This document shows positions 12,252-22,745 of a stretch of 64,000 nt of DNA, in pieces. The translations under genes were made by a program, and so were the position numbers. Every line of letters starts with the position of its first letter. The stretch's first letter is position 1. Under the pieces are notes generated by a model that worked only from the letters and a program-made list of their open reading frames with translations, was not told the origin of the DNA and searched no databases. The DNA is from Streptacidiphilus sp. 4-A2 (GTDB lineage Bacteria; Actinomycetota; Actinomycetes; Streptomycetales; Streptomycetaceae): NCBI GenBank assembly GCA_014284505.1, contig JAAFYY010000001.1:7489845-7553844 (forward strand), in the 5' to 3' direction.

Positions 12252-13294
12252 ATGAGCGACGCCGTCTCCCCGCACGGCTTCACCGTCACCAGGCGCGGTT
12301 ATGACATCCGCCAGGTCGACCAGGCCGCCAGCGGGGTCACCGCCGCCCGGGACCGGGCCTGGCAGCAGCTGGCCGACCTCGGCGAGCTGTCCCGGCGGCT
12401 GGAGCAGGAGCTGGCCGACTCGCTGCGGGCCGCCGCCGAGGCCGAACCGCCGACCTTCGCCGAGCTGGGCGAGCGGTCGGTCCGGCTGCTGGCGCTGGCC
12501 GAGGAGGAGGCCGCGGCGGTGCGGGAGGCGGCCGCCGAGGCCGCCGGGCGGGCCGGGGCCCGCTCCCGCGCCGACGCCGCCCGGCTCTCCTCCGACATCC
12601 GGACCTACGCCACCCGGCTCACCGCCGACGCGGACGAGGCCGCCCGCCGGGAGCTGGCCTGGGCCCACGGCGAGGCGGAGGGCGAGCTGGCCGAGGCCGG
12701 CCGGGAGGCCCGCGCGCTGCTGGAGGCGGCCGACGCCGAGGCCGGGAGGTACGGGCGCGGGCCGCGGCGCTGCTGCGCGACTCCGAGGAGCGGATCGCGG
12801 CCCGGCAGCTGGCCGCCGACCAGGAGCAGCAGGCCCAGGAGGCGGCCGCCCGGTCGGTCCAGGAGCAGGCCGCCGACCAGGTCGAGCAACTGCTCGGCGA
12901 GGCCGAGCGGCAGCGCCGGGCGACCCTGGCGCTGGTCGCCGACATCGAGGCGGAGGCGGCGGCCGAGGCCGACCGGCTGCTCCGGGCCGCACACCGGGAG
13001 ACCGAGCGGATCGCCGCGGCCGGCGCCCGCGAGCAGGAGGACTTCGCCGAGCAGCGGGCCGCCCTGCGGGCGCACCTGGACCACAATCGGCAGACCGGTC
13101 CCACCCTGCTCGCGCGGCCGCGCCCGGCCGGGCCGGAACCCGCGGACGAGCCCGGCGGCCGACGCGCGGCGGGGCTCGGGAGCGGCCGCCGAAGCCGGGC
13201 CCGGGCCGTCCCGGAGCCCGGCGCGGGCCCGGCGGCGGAGGAGGCCGCGGCGGACCCCCGAACGGTGGACAGCGCGGTGCCGGAGGAGGCGTGA
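12252..13294 (+). CDS. DivIVA-like coiled-coil protein (frame broken)
   Basis: About 347 aa. The N-terminus SPHGFTVTRRGYDIRQVDQA is the DivIVA-type membrane/pole-targeting motif seen in streptomycete coiled-coil proteins. The rest is long Ala/Glu/Arg heptad sequence (EEEAAAVREAAAEAAGRAG, RDSEERIAARQLAADQEQQA). One slip near 12745 moves the frame; with it the protein ends at TGA 13292-13294 after an acidic tail. ATG 12252 follows GAGAGG. It lies 96 bases before mfd. Relatives (Scy, FilP, cellulose-binding-like proteins) organise the cytoskeleton at hyphal tips; which subtype this is cannot be told. Confidence 0.75.
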
Positions 13295-13391
13295 GCTCCC
13301 GGCGGTGCGACCGGCCGGAGGCGTACGCTGTAGTCACCCCGGCTGCCGCGCAGACGGGGTGCTTCGCGTTGCCCCCGGCTGAGAGAAGTCC

Positions 13392-16300
13392 ATGAGCCTG
13401 ACCGGCCTGCTTGACGTTGTCGCGTCCGACCCGGCCCTCGTCGAGGCGGCGCGGTCCGCGCTCGCCGGGGACCGCCGCCACCTGGACCTGGTCGGCCCGC
13501 CCGCCGCCCGGCCGTTCGCCGTGGCCGCGCTGGCCCGGGCCCTCGCCGACGCCTCCGAGGCGAACCGCGGCCGCCCGGTGCTGGCGGTCACCGCGACCGG
13601 CCGGGAGGCCGAGGACCTGGCCGCGGCGCTGGGCTCGCTGCTGCCGCCGGACAGCGTCGCCGAGTTCCCGGCCTGGGAGACCCTGCCGCACGAGCGGCTC
13701 TCGCCGCGCTCGGACACCGTGGGGCGCAGGCTCGCGGTGCTGCGCCGGATCCTGCACCCGCGCGCCGACGACCCGGCCGCCGGGCCGCTCCAGGTGATTG
13801 TCGCGCCGGTCCGCAGCGTGCTCCAGCCGCAGGTCAAGGGGCTGGCCGAGCTGGTGCCTGTGAGCCTTTCGGTGCGCGAAGAGGTGGATCTGGAGGACCT
13901 GGTCCGCCGGTTGTCCGCGGCCGCCTACCAGCGGGTGGAACTGGTCGAGAAGCGCGGCGAGTTCGCCGTGCGCGGCGCGCATCCTGGACGTCTTCCCGCC
14001 CACCGAGGAGCACCCGCTGCGGGTGGAGTTCTGGGGCGACGAGGTCGAGGAGATCCGCTACTTCAAGGTCGCCGACCAGCGTTCGCTGGAGATCGCCCAG
14101 CACGGTCTGTGGGCCCCGCCCTGCCGTGAGCTGCTGCTCACCGACGAGGTCAGGGCGCGCGCCGCCGAGCTCGCGGCCGAGCACCGGAGCTGGCGGACAT
14201 CCTGGACCGGATCGCCCAGGGCATCGCCGTCGAGGGCATGGAGTCGCTGGCCCCGGTGCTGGTCGACGACATGGAACTGCTGGTGGACGTGCTGCCGCAG
14301 GGCAGCGTGGCCGTGGTCTGCGACCGGAGCGGGTCCGCACCCGGGCCGCCGACCTGGTCGCCACCAGCGAGGAGTTCCTGCATGCCTCCTGGGTGGCCGC
14401 GGCCTCCGGCGGGGACCGCCCGCTGGACGTCGGCGCGGCCTCGCTGTGGTCGGTCGCCGCTGTGCGCGAGCACGCCGCCGGATCGGGCTGCCCTGGTGGT
14501 CGGTCCAGCCCGTTCGCGGCCGACGACGAGGTGCTGACCGGCCCCGACGTGCTGCACCTGGGGATGCACCCGGCGGAGGCCTACCGCGGCGACACCGCCC
14601 GGGCCATCGCCGACGCCAAGGGCCGGCTGGCCGACGGCTGGCGGGTGGTGCTGGTCACCGAGGGCCACGGCCCGGCGTCCCGGATCGCCGAGATGCTCTC
14701 CAACGAGGGCATCGGCGCCCGGCTGCTGCCCGACCTGACCGAACCGCCGGTCCCGGACGTGGTGCACGTCTCCTGCGGCTCGATCGAGCACGGCCTGGTC
14801 GCCGACGGGCTGCGGCTGATGGTGCTCACCGAGACCGACCTGGCCGGCAGAAGTCCTCCACCAAGGACATGCGGCGGATGCCCTCCCGCCGCCGCAACGC
14901 GGTCGACCCGCTGGCGCTCCAGCCCGGCGACTACGTGGTGCACGAGGCGCACGGGGTCGGCCGCTATGTGGAGATGGTGCAGCGCACCGTGCAGGGCGCG
15001 ACCAGGGAGTACCTGGTGCTGGAGTACGCCCCGGCCAAGAAGGGCCAGCCCGGCGACCGGCTGTTCGTGCCGACCGACCAGCTGGAGCAGGTCACCAAGT
15101 ACGTCGGCGGCGAGTCCCCCTCGCTGCACCGGCTCGGCGGCGCCGACTGGACCAAGACCAAGTCGCGGGCCAAGAAGGCGGTCAAGGAGATCGCCGGGGA
15201 CCTGATCCGGCTGTACTCGGCCCGGATGGCCGCCCCCGGCCACGCCTTCGGCCCGGACACGCCCTGGCAGCGGGAGCTGGAGGACGCCTTCCCCTACGCC
15301 GAGACCCCGGACCAGCTGACCACCATCGCCGAGGTCAAGGAGGACATGGAGAAGTCCGTCCCGATGGACCGGCTGATCTGCGGCGACGTGGGCTACGGCA
15401 AGACCGAGATCGCGGTGCGGGCCGCCTTCAAGGCGGTGCAGGACGGCAAGCAGGTGGCCGTGCTGGTGCCCACCACGCTGCTGGTCCAGCAGCACTTCTC
15501 CACCTTCTCCGAGCGCTACAGCAACTTCCCGGTGGTGGTCAGGGCGCTGTCCCGGTTCCAGACCGACACCGAGGCCAAGGCCGTGCTGGAGGGCCTGCGT
15601 GACGGCAGCGTGGACATCGTCATCGGCACCCACCGGCTGTTCTCGTCGGAGACCAGGTTCAAGGACCTCGGCCTGGTGATCGTGGACGAGGAGCAGCGCT
15701 TCGGCGTCGAGCACAAGGAGCAGCTGAAGAAGCTGCGGGCCAACGTCGACGTGCTGACCATGTCGGCGACCCCGATCCCGCGCACCCTGGAGATGGCGGT
15801 CACCGGCATCCGGGAGATGTCCACCATCACCACCCCGCCGGAGGAGCGGCACCCGGTGCTGACCTTCGTCGGCGCCTACGACGAGAAGCAGATCTCCGCC
15901 GCGATCCGCCGCGAGCTGCTGCGTGAGGGCCAGGTCTTCTACATCCACAACCGGGTGGAGTCGATCGACAAGGCGGCCGCGAAGCTCAAGGAGCTGGTGC
16001 CGGAGGCCCGGATCGCGACCGCGCACGGCCAGATGGGCGAGACCGTGCTGGAGAAGGTGGTGGTCGACTTCTGGGAGAAGGAGTTCGACGTGCTGGTCTC
16101 CACCACCATCGTGGAGTCCGGCATCGACATCTCCAACGCCAACACCCTGATCGTCGAGCGCGGCGACACCTTCGGCCTGTCCCAGCTGCACCAGCTGCGC
16201 GGACGCGTCGGCCGGGGCCGCGAGCGCGGCTACGCCTACATGCTCTACCCGCCGGAGAAGCCGCTGACCGAGACCGCGCACGAGCGGCTGGCGACCATCG

Positions 16301-16974
16301 CCCAGCACACCGAGATGGGCGCGGGCATGTATGTGGCGATGAAGGACCTGGAGATCCGCGGCGCGGGCAACCTGCTCGGCGGCGAGCAGTCCGGCCACAT
16401 CGCGGGCGTCGGCTTCGACCTGTACATCCGGATGGTCGGCGAGGCCGTCGCCGAGTACCGGGACAACCTGGAGGGCGGCGGCGAGCCGGAGGAGGAGCCG
16501 CTGGACGTCAAGATCGAGCTGCCGGTGGACGCCCACCTGCCGCACGAGTACGCGCCCGGCGAGCGGCTGCGGCTCCAGGCGTACCGGTCGATCGCGGCGG
16601 TGAACTCCGAGGAGGACATCGCGGCGGTGCGCTCCGAGCTCACCGACCGTTACGGCAAGCTGCCGGAGCCGGTGGAGAACCTGCTGCTGGTGGCCGGGCT
16701 GCGGCTGTTCGCGCGGCGCTGCGGCATCGCCGACATCACCCTCCAGGGCCAGAACATCCGCTTCGGCCCGGTGGAGCTGCGGGAGTCGCAGGAGCTGCGC
16801 CTGCAACGGCTCTACCCGCGCAGCCAGGTGAAGGCGTCGACCAGGCTGCTGCTGGTGCCCCGGCCCAGCACCGGCCGGATCGGCGGCAAGCCGGTGGTCG
16901 GCCGGGAGCTGCTGGCCTGGTGCGCGGAGTTCCTCAGCGCGATCTTCGACGAGATGGCGACCGCGAAGCGCTAG
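13392..16974 (+). CDS. mfd: Transcription-repair coupling factor Mfd (frame broken)
   Basis: ATP-dependent translocase that removes RNA polymerase stalled at lesions and recruits UvrA. About 1,194 aa by span, the family length. Order: UvrB-like N-terminal domains (FPAWETLPHERLSPRSDTVG), RNA-polymerase-interacting domain (LQPGDYVVHEAHGVGRYV), helicase motifs GDVGYGKTE (Walker A), VDEEQRFG (Walker B), MSATPIPRTL, then HGQMGE and RGRVGRGRERGYAY, and the C-terminal autoinhibitory domain. Slips lie near 13978, 14190, 14330 and 14850, with a compensating pair at 14475-14510. From 14870 to the stop the frame is clean. ATG 13392 follows GAGAG. Confidence 0.95.
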
Positions 16975-17069
16975 CGGGCGGCCGCGGAGCGTCGGCGGGT
17001 GACCGCGAAGCGCTGGCGGCGGCCCGCGGAGCGTCGGCTGGGGACGCCGGCGGCGCTGGACGTGGCGAT

Positions 17070-17102
17070 CCCCTCACCTGCCCGGTACCCGCAGGTGAGG
17101 GG
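17070..17102 (+). terminator. Hairpin terminator after mfd
   Basis: Perfect 11-bp stem CCCCTCACCTG (17070-17080) with 17092-17102, followed by TTTGGGGG. Upstream, CCGCGGAGCGTCGG occurs twice (16983-17037). Confidence 0.75.
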
Positions 17103-17121
17103 TTTGGGGGCATAGCCGGAT

Positions 17122-18009
17122 ATGGTCGAAGGCATGCTCTTTGGACTGGTCATGGCGCTCGCCGCCGCACTGTTCTTCGGCGTCGCCATGGTCCTGCAAG
17201 CTCTGGGTGCGCAACGGCACTCGCCCGCCGCCGAGGGCTCCGGCCTGCTGGGCACCGTCCGCGCCATGGTCAATCTGCCGTTCGCGGCCGGTCTGCTGCT
17301 CGACGGCCTGGGCTTCGTGGCCCAGCTGATCGCGCTGCGCTCGCTGCCGCTGTACGTGGTGCAGGCGGCGCTGGCGGGGCGCTGGCGGTGACGGCGGTCC
17401 TCGGCGCGGCCATGCTGAAGATCCGCCTGGGCCGCGCCGAGTGGCTGGGCGTGGCCGGGTGTGTCTGGGCCTGGCGGTGCTCGGTGCGACCGCCGGGAGG
17501 AGGGCCACCGGCATCCGTCCACGGGCTTCCACTGGGCGCTGCTGGGCGCGGTGGTGGTGATCGCCGTCGTCGGCGGCTTCGTCTGGAAGCTGCGGGAGCC
17601 ACTGCGGGCGGCGGTCATGGGCGCGCTGTGCGGGCTCGGCTTCGGCGTGGTCGGCCTGGCGGTGCGGGTGCTGCCGACGGTCCACGGTCTGCACCTCGGC
17701 CCGCTGTTCTCGGAGCCGGCCACCTACGCGCTGCTCGCGGGCGGGGCCGTGTCCTTTGTGTTCATGACCGAGGGGGTGCGCGGCGGCCGGGTCACCACGG
17801 CGACCGCGTCGATGGTGCTCGGCGAGACCGCGCTGCCCGCCCTGCTGGGCGTGGTGCTGCTGGGCGACCGGACCAGGCACGGGCTGACGCCGCTGGCGAT
17901 CGCCGGCTTCGCGGTGGCGGTCGCCGGCGCGCTGGCGCTGGCGCGCTTCGGCGAGGTCGCCCCGGAACCCGACCCGGCCGAGCACGATCAGCCCACCCAC
18001 GTGGGCTGA
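17122..18009 (+). CDS. DMT/EamA-like inner-membrane permease (frame broken)
   Basis: About 295 aa with eight or more hydrophobic stretches: LFGLVMALAAALFFGVAMVL, ALLGAVVVIAVVGGFVW, AVMGALCGLGFGVVGLAV, ALLGVVLLGDRTRHGLTPLA. The repeated half-layout and the ...GETALPALLGVVLLGDR... motif fit the drug/metabolite transporter superfamily. Substrate unknown. Slips near 17380 and 17480 split it into three frames; it ends at TGA 18007-18009. ATG 17122 or ATG 17134 could be the start. Follows the mfd terminator. Confidence 0.75.
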
Positions 18010-18130
18010 TCCGGCCGGACCCGGCGGGGGCGCGGAGCGGTACCGCGTGGGGCGGTGACGGCGGCAGCTCGCCGACGTATCGTCAGACGCGCACATGCCA
18101 GCATTCGCAGTGTCACCATCAGGAGGCCCC

Positions 18131-18736
18131 GTGAACCGCCGTCGTCGCCGTACTGCCGTTGTCGCCCTCGCCGCCTGTGCGGTCGCGGCCCTGTCGGGCT
18201 GCTCGGCGGCGAGCGAGCACCCGGGCGCCGCCGCCATCGTCGGCGACCAGCGGATCGCCGTGGCCACCCTCCAGTCCGACGTCACCGCTTACCAGACCGC
18301 GCTGGCGCGGGACGCCGGTGCCCAGCAGGGCTCGTCGGTGTCCGGTCAGACTCTGCAACTGCTGGTGCTCGCCCAGGTGGTGCAGCAGACGCTGGCCGCG
18401 CAGGGGCTGACGGTGTCCGAGGGCCAGGTGCAGCAGGCCGAGGCGTCCGACGCGGCGCAGGCGGGCGGTGCGCAGGCGCTGGCCCAGGATTTCGTGCAGC
18501 AGCTGGCGCTCGCGCCGTCATCGATGGACACCTACTACCGGATGCGGGCCGGGGAGCTGGCCCTGCTCCAGCGGGCCGGGATCGACCCGACCGCCGCCGA
18601 CGCGGGCCCGCGGTTGCAGCAGCTGCTCGCGGCGGCGGCGGACAAGCTGGGAGTGCAGGTCAACCCCAGGTACGGGGTCTGGAGCGACCAGAAGCTGGCC
18701 CTGGCCGCGCCGTCGGCGCCCTGGCTCAAGGCCTGA
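18131..18736 (+). CDS. SurA N-terminal-like lipoprotein
   Basis: Intact 201 aa. GTG 18131 has AGGAGG 4 bases upstream. Signal peptide NRRRRRTAVVALAACAVAALSGC with lipobox LSGC, so a membrane-anchored extracellular lipoprotein. The mature part (AAAIVGDQRIAVATLQSDV, QQGLTVSEGQVQQA pattern) matches the helical chaperone domain of the SurA/foldase group, without a recognisable PPIase domain. Probable role: folding of secreted proteins. From memory it normally follows mfd in Streptomyces. Confidence 0.8.
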   Translation: MNRRRRRTAVVALAACAVAALSGCSAASEHPGAAAIVGDQRIAVATLQSDVTAYQTALARDAGAQQGSSVSGQTLQLLVLAQVVQQTLAAQGLTVSEGQVQQAEASDAAQAGGAQALAQDFVQQLALAPSSMDTYYRMRAGELALLQRAGIDPTAADAGPRLQQLLAAAADKLGVQVNPRYGVWSDQKLALAAPSAPWLKA

Positions 18737-18761
18737 CCACCCCGGCCCGGGACGTGACCGG

Positions 18762-18834
18762 GCCCTGAGGCGCGACCGGGGCCTGAGCGCGACCGCAGGG
18801 CCTGAGCGCGATCGCAGGGCCTGAGCGCGATCGG
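18762..18834. repeat. 19-bp tandem repeats downstream of the SurA-like gene
   Basis: Unit GCCTGAGCGCGATCGCAGG at 18781, 18800 and 18819 (third partial), with a degenerate copy from 18762. Each unit contains a near-palindromic GCGCGATCGC. The rest of 18835-19015 is GC-rich with no gene; an AATTGG-containing stretch near 18928-18950 may be promoter for the protease gene. Confidence 0.8.
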
Positions 18835-19015
18835 GGGCGGGGCGTGACCCTGCCCGGGGCAGGGCGGCCGCGGGCGCGGCGGGGGAGTGCGGGCGGATTC
18901 CGCGCGCCTACGGGGGAAACGATGCGGCGAATTGGACAATCAGTTCAAATCGCCCGCAGGTGTCCCGAAGGTGTCGCGGGCTCCCGCTGGCATCCCTAGC
19001 CGGAAGGTCGCGCCC

Positions 19016-20105
19016 ATGGAGACTGGTTCCCGCCGTACGCTGCGCTCACCCGCGCTGCTGCTGCTCGCGGGCGGGCTGCTGGTCGGGCGACGGGGTGCAG
19101 CAGTGGTTCGTCGGGGGCCTCGGCCGCCTCGGCCAGCGACAGCGCCGTCGGCGCCGCGCCCGCGCCGAGCGTCGGCAACGACCTCCAGAGCCAGTACGAG
19201 CACACGGTGGCGGCGGTGCTGCCCTCGGTCGTGCAGATCACCGCGGGCGACAGTCTCGGCTCCGGCATCGTCTACGACGACAAGGGCGACATCGTCACCA
19301 ATGCCCATGTTGTCGGCAGTGCCACCAGCTTCCAGGTGACCCTGGCCGACAGCTCCTCCAGCTTCGCGGCGACCCTGGTCTACTCGTACCCCACCAACGA
19401 CCTCGCGGTGATCAGGCTGACCAGCCCGCCGAGCGGGCTGAAGCCGGCGGTCTTCGCGGACAGCAGCAAGGTCGCGGTCGGGCAGATCGTGCTGGCGATG
19501 GGCAATCCGCTGGGGCTGTCCAGCAGCGTCACCCAGGGCATTGTCTCCGCCGTCGGCCGGACCGTCTCCGAGCCGAGGAGCGAGGACTCCCCGGGGCGAC
19601 CATCCCCAACATGGTGCAGACCTCGGCCGCGATCAACCCCGGCAACAGCGGCGGCGCCCTGGTCAACCTGTCCGACCAGGTGGTCGGCGTCAACACGCTG
19701 GCGGCGACCGACTCCAACGACGGCGGCGGGCAGGCCCCGGGCATCGGCTTCGCCATCCCGGCCTCGACGGTGACCAATCTGGCCAACCAGATGATCAAGG
19801 ACGGCAAGGTCGTCGACTCCGGCCGCGCGGCCCTCGGCATCAGCACCCGCACCCTGGTCGCGGACAGCTCCGGCAGCGCCGCGGAGACCGGCGCGGGCGT
19901 GGTCGCAGTCACCGCCGGCGGCCCGGCGGCGAACGCCGGGATCCAGCCCGGCGACGTGATCACCAAGGTCGGCGACTCCACCGTGGCCAGCTCCTCCCAG
20001 CTCGGCCAGGTGCTGGCGACCATGCAGCCCGGCCAGAAGGTCCAGGTCAGCTACGTCCGCGACGGCGCGACCAGGACCACGACGGTGACCCTGGGCACCC
20101 TGTGA
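19016..20105 (+). CDS. HtrA/DegP-like secreted serine protease with PDZ domain (frame broken)
   Basis: About 363 aa. ATG 19016 has GAAGG 8 bases upstream. Signal peptide with RRTLRSPALLLLAGGLLVG then, after a slip near 19087, TGCSSGSSG, giving a probable lipobox cysteine. Catalytic triad: TNAHVVG (His), TNDLAVIRL (Asp), INPGNSGGALVN (Ser). Second slip near 19595. C-terminal PDZ: GVVAVTAGGPAANAGIQPGDVI. Probably an envelope quality-control protease. Adjacent to the SurA-like lipoprotein but separated by 280 bases, so not clearly one operon. Confidence 0.9.
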
Positions 20106-20259
20106 CCCGCTGCTCCCCGGGGTGCCCGCCGACGAGGTAGCCGCTGACCCGAGGACCCGCCGGCCCGAAGACCCACTGACCCGCTGACCCACTGGCCCGA
20201 AGGCCCTTCCCCGCCGCCGAGCGCCCGCACTGCCTGTCCGGCGTCCGGCCGGAGCGCCC

Positions 20260-20301
20260 CGCCCCGCCGCCGCGCACCCCGCGCGGCCGGGCGGCGGGGC
20301 G
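20260..20301 (+). terminator. Hairpin after the HtrA-like gene
   Basis: Perfect 12-bp stem CGCCCCGCCGCC (20260-20271) with 20290-20301. Before it, 20140-20210 holds degenerate GACCCGCTGACCCACTGGCC repeats. Confidence 0.6.
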
Positions 20302-20358
20302 CGTCCGTCGCCCCGGGGCCACCGGGCACTGTGGCCCGGGTTGTGGCCGCCCACACTC

Positions 20359-20373
20359 CTGACGGGCCGTCAG
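20359..20373. promoter_or_regulatory. 15-bp palindrome upstream of the amidohydrolase operon
   Basis: CTGACGGGCCGTCAG, a perfect 7-1-7 inverted repeat 20 bases before the ATG, so an operator is likely. Two degenerate copies occur at 23578-23592 and 23633-23647 before the third transcription unit of the same cluster. Confidence 0.6.
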
Positions 20374-20393
20374 ATCGGCGGTAGCCTGCCGTC

Positions 20394-21623
20394 ATGGAGA
20401 CCTTCCCCTGGATCATCTCGGTGGACGACCACACCGTCGAACCACCCGACGTCTGGCAGGACCGCCTGCCCAGGAAGCACCTCGCCACCGGCCCCCGGAT
20501 AGTCCGCGCCCCGCTCGCCGGGATGACCTTCACCGGCGGCCGGTTCGCCCGGTCATGGGGGAGCCCGGCACCCCGGGGCCGATCGCCGACTGGTGGCTGT
20601 ACGAGGACCTGCGCCGCCCGCTGACCCGGCTCGACACCGCTGTGGGCTATCCGCGCGAGGAGGTGCGGCTGGAGGCGATCACCTACCAGCAGATGCGCCC
20701 CGGGTCGTTCTCCGTGCCCGACCGGCTGGCCGACATGGACCTCAACCACGTCCAGTCCGCGCTGTGCTTCCCCACCTTCCCGCGGTTCTGCGGCCAGACC
20801 TTCACCGAGGCCGCCGACCACGAGCTCGGCCTGCTGTGCGTCCGCGCCTACAACGACTGGATGGTCGAGGAGTGGTGCGGCCCGGCCGCGCGGGCCGGAT
20901 GATCCCCCTGGCCATCGTGCCGCTGTGGGATGCCGAGCTGGCGGCGGCCGAGGTGCGGCGCAATGCCGCGCGGGGTGTGCCGGCCGTGTGCTTCAGCGAG
21001 ATACCCCCGCATCTGGGCCTGCCCAGCATCCACACCGACGCCTGGGACCCGTTCCTGCGCGCCTGCGAGGAGACCGGCACGGTCATCGCCATGCACATCG
21101 GCTCCTCCTCCCGGATGCCCTCCACCTCGGCCGACGCGCCCCCGGCCGTCGGCTCCACCATCACCTTCGCCAACTGCTGCTTCTCCATGGTCGACTGGTT
21201 GATGAGCGGTGTCTTCGACCGGTTCCCCGGGCTGCGGCTGATGTACGCCGAGGGGCAGATCGGCTGGATCCCCTACATCCTGGCCCGCGCCGACGTGGTG
21301 TGGGAGGAGAACGCGGCCTGGGGCGGCGTCGCCGACAAGGTGCTCACCCGCCCCAGCGAGCTGTTCGCCCGGCACATCTACGGCTGCTTCTTCGACGACC
21401 CGCACGGGATCCGCAATCTGGACGCCATCGGCGCCGGAAACGTCCTCTACGAGACCGACTACCCGCACTCCGACTCCACCTGGCCCCGGAGCCGCGAGGT
21501 GGCCGAGGCGCAGATGGGGCACCTGGAGCCGGAGGTGATCGAGCGGCTGGTGCGCGGCAACGCGATCGAGCTGCTCGGGCTGACCCCGAGGGGCTGTGGA
21601 AGGGCGGCGCGGCGCATGCCTGA
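20394..21623 (+). CDS. Amidohydrolase-2 family metal-dependent hydrolase/decarboxylase (frame broken)
   Basis: About 410 aa. Seen: ISVDDHTVEPPDVWQDRLP (first metal motif), GTVIAMHIGSSS (metal His), FPGLRLMYAEGQIGWIPY, and LYETDYPHSDSTWP with the catalytic Asp. This is the PF04909 group that includes aromatic-acid decarboxylases and 2-pyrone hydrolases; substrate unknown. Slips near 20550, 20895 and 21590. Using the last, the protein ends LTPEGLWKGGAAHA at TGA 21621-21623 and overlaps the next start by 8 bases; read literally it would fuse to the next gene. Confidence 0.85.
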
Positions 21624-22611
21624 GGACACACCGGTTCCGGCGGGAGCGCCGGACGTCGAGGGAGTACCGGTCTTCGAGGGGGCGCCGGCCCGTCTGCTCC
21701 AGTACGGGGTCCAGCTGCCGGTGCAGTCGCTGAGCACCATCTACCGGGAGCCCTGGGAGGAGCAGGCGGGACCGCCGGAGCTGGCCGAGGCCGCCGAGGC
21801 CGCCGACCGGCTGGGGTTCGCCTACATCGCCTGCTGCGACCATGTCGCCATCCCCGAGCGGCTGGCCGGGGCGATGGGCACCACCTGGTACGACCCGGTC
21901 TCGACGCTGGCCTGGCTGGCGGCGCGGACCAGCCGCACCCGGCTGCTGTCCCATGTCGCGGTGGCACCGCTGCGGCACCCGCTGCTCTCCGCCAAGCAGT
22001 ACGCGACGCTGGACCTGCTCAGCGGCGGGCGGCTGCTGCTGGGGGTGGGCGCCGGGCATGTGCCGGAGGAGTTCGCGGCGCTGGGGGTGGACTTCCACCG
22101 GCGCGGGGCGATCCTGGACGAGACGATCCAGGCGCTGTCGGCGGCGCTCACCGACGAGTACCCGGAGCACCCGGGGCCCCGGTTCCCGTTCGCCGGGCTC
22201 GCGGTCAGCCCGCGCCCGGTGCAGCGGCCCAGGCCGCCGATCTGGGTCGGCGGCTCCTCGCCGCGCGCGGTCCGCCGGGCGGCGCTGCTGGCGGAGGGGT
22301 GGCTTTCGAAGGGTGACAATATCGGTCAGCTGTCATCGCATATCGCGTCGATCGCGGCTTTTCGCGAGACGGCGGGGCGCAGCGGTCCGTTCGCCGTCAA
22401 TGCCATCCCCCCGGCGCTCTATGTCGGCGAGCCCGGCTGGGAGGTCGGCCACCGGACCCTCACCGGCAAGCCCGAGCAGCTCGCCGAGGCCCTGCGCGAA
22501 TACGGCGCCCTCGGCGTCACCCATCTCCAACTGCGGCCGCGCAGCCGGAGCCTGGCCGAGTACCTGGAGCAACTGGAGGCAGTCGCCACCGCAGTGCTGC
22601 CGCTGGTCTGA
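21616..22611 (+). CDS. LLM-class (F420/FMN-dependent) oxidoreductase
   Basis: Intact 331 aa from ATG 21616, overlapping the amidohydrolase end. Luciferase-like TIM barrel: ADRLGFAYIACCDHVAIP, RTRLLSHVAVAPLRHPLLSAKQYATLDLLSGGRL, GVGAGHVPEEFAALGVDF, PPIWVGGSSPRAVRRAALLAEGWL. The pattern is that of actinobacterial F420-dependent members. Likely acts in the same pathway as the amidohydrolase; substrate unknown. Confidence 0.88.
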   Translation: MPEDTPVPAGAPDVEGVPVFEGAPARLLQYGVQLPVQSLSTIYREPWEEQAGPPELAEAAEAADRLGFAYIACCDHVAIPERLAGAMGTTWYDPVSTLAWLAARTSRTRLLSHVAVAPLRHPLLSAKQYATLDLLSGGRLLLGVGAGHVPEEFAALGVDFHRRGAILDETIQALSAALTDEYPEHPGPRFPFAGLAVSPRPVQRPRPPIWVGGSSPRAVRRAALLAEGWLSKGDNIGQLSSHIASIAAFRETAGRSGPFAVNAIPPALYVGEPGWEVGHRTLTGKPEQLAEALREYGALGVTHLQLRPRSRSLAEYLEQLEAVATAVLPLV

Positions 22612-22634
22612 GGCGCCCACTCCTCCGCCCTTCC

Positions 22635-22666
22635 GCCCTTCCGCTCCTGCGCCCTTCCGCTCCTGC
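22635..22666. repeat. Two tandem 16-bp pyrimidine-rich repeats
   Basis: GCCCTTCCGCTCCTGC at 22635-22650 and 22651-22666, within a C/T-rich stretch (22617-22675) between the LLM and SDR genes. Confidence 0.75.
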
Positions 22667-22745
22667 GCTCTTCACGCGTATCCGTACGTCTGCCCGGTAC
22701 GTCTGCTCTGTTCATCTGCCGATCCGGACCCTGGGGAGCCCCCGC

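Noticed and set aside
18762-18834. Short array that could be taken for CRISPR
   Set aside because: Units are contiguous 19-mers without spacers, and no cas genes are present.
20394-22611. Fusion of amidohydrolase and LLM oxidoreductase in one chain
   Set aside because: One slip near 21590 restores the usual amidohydrolase end and an overlapping ATG for the LLM gene.
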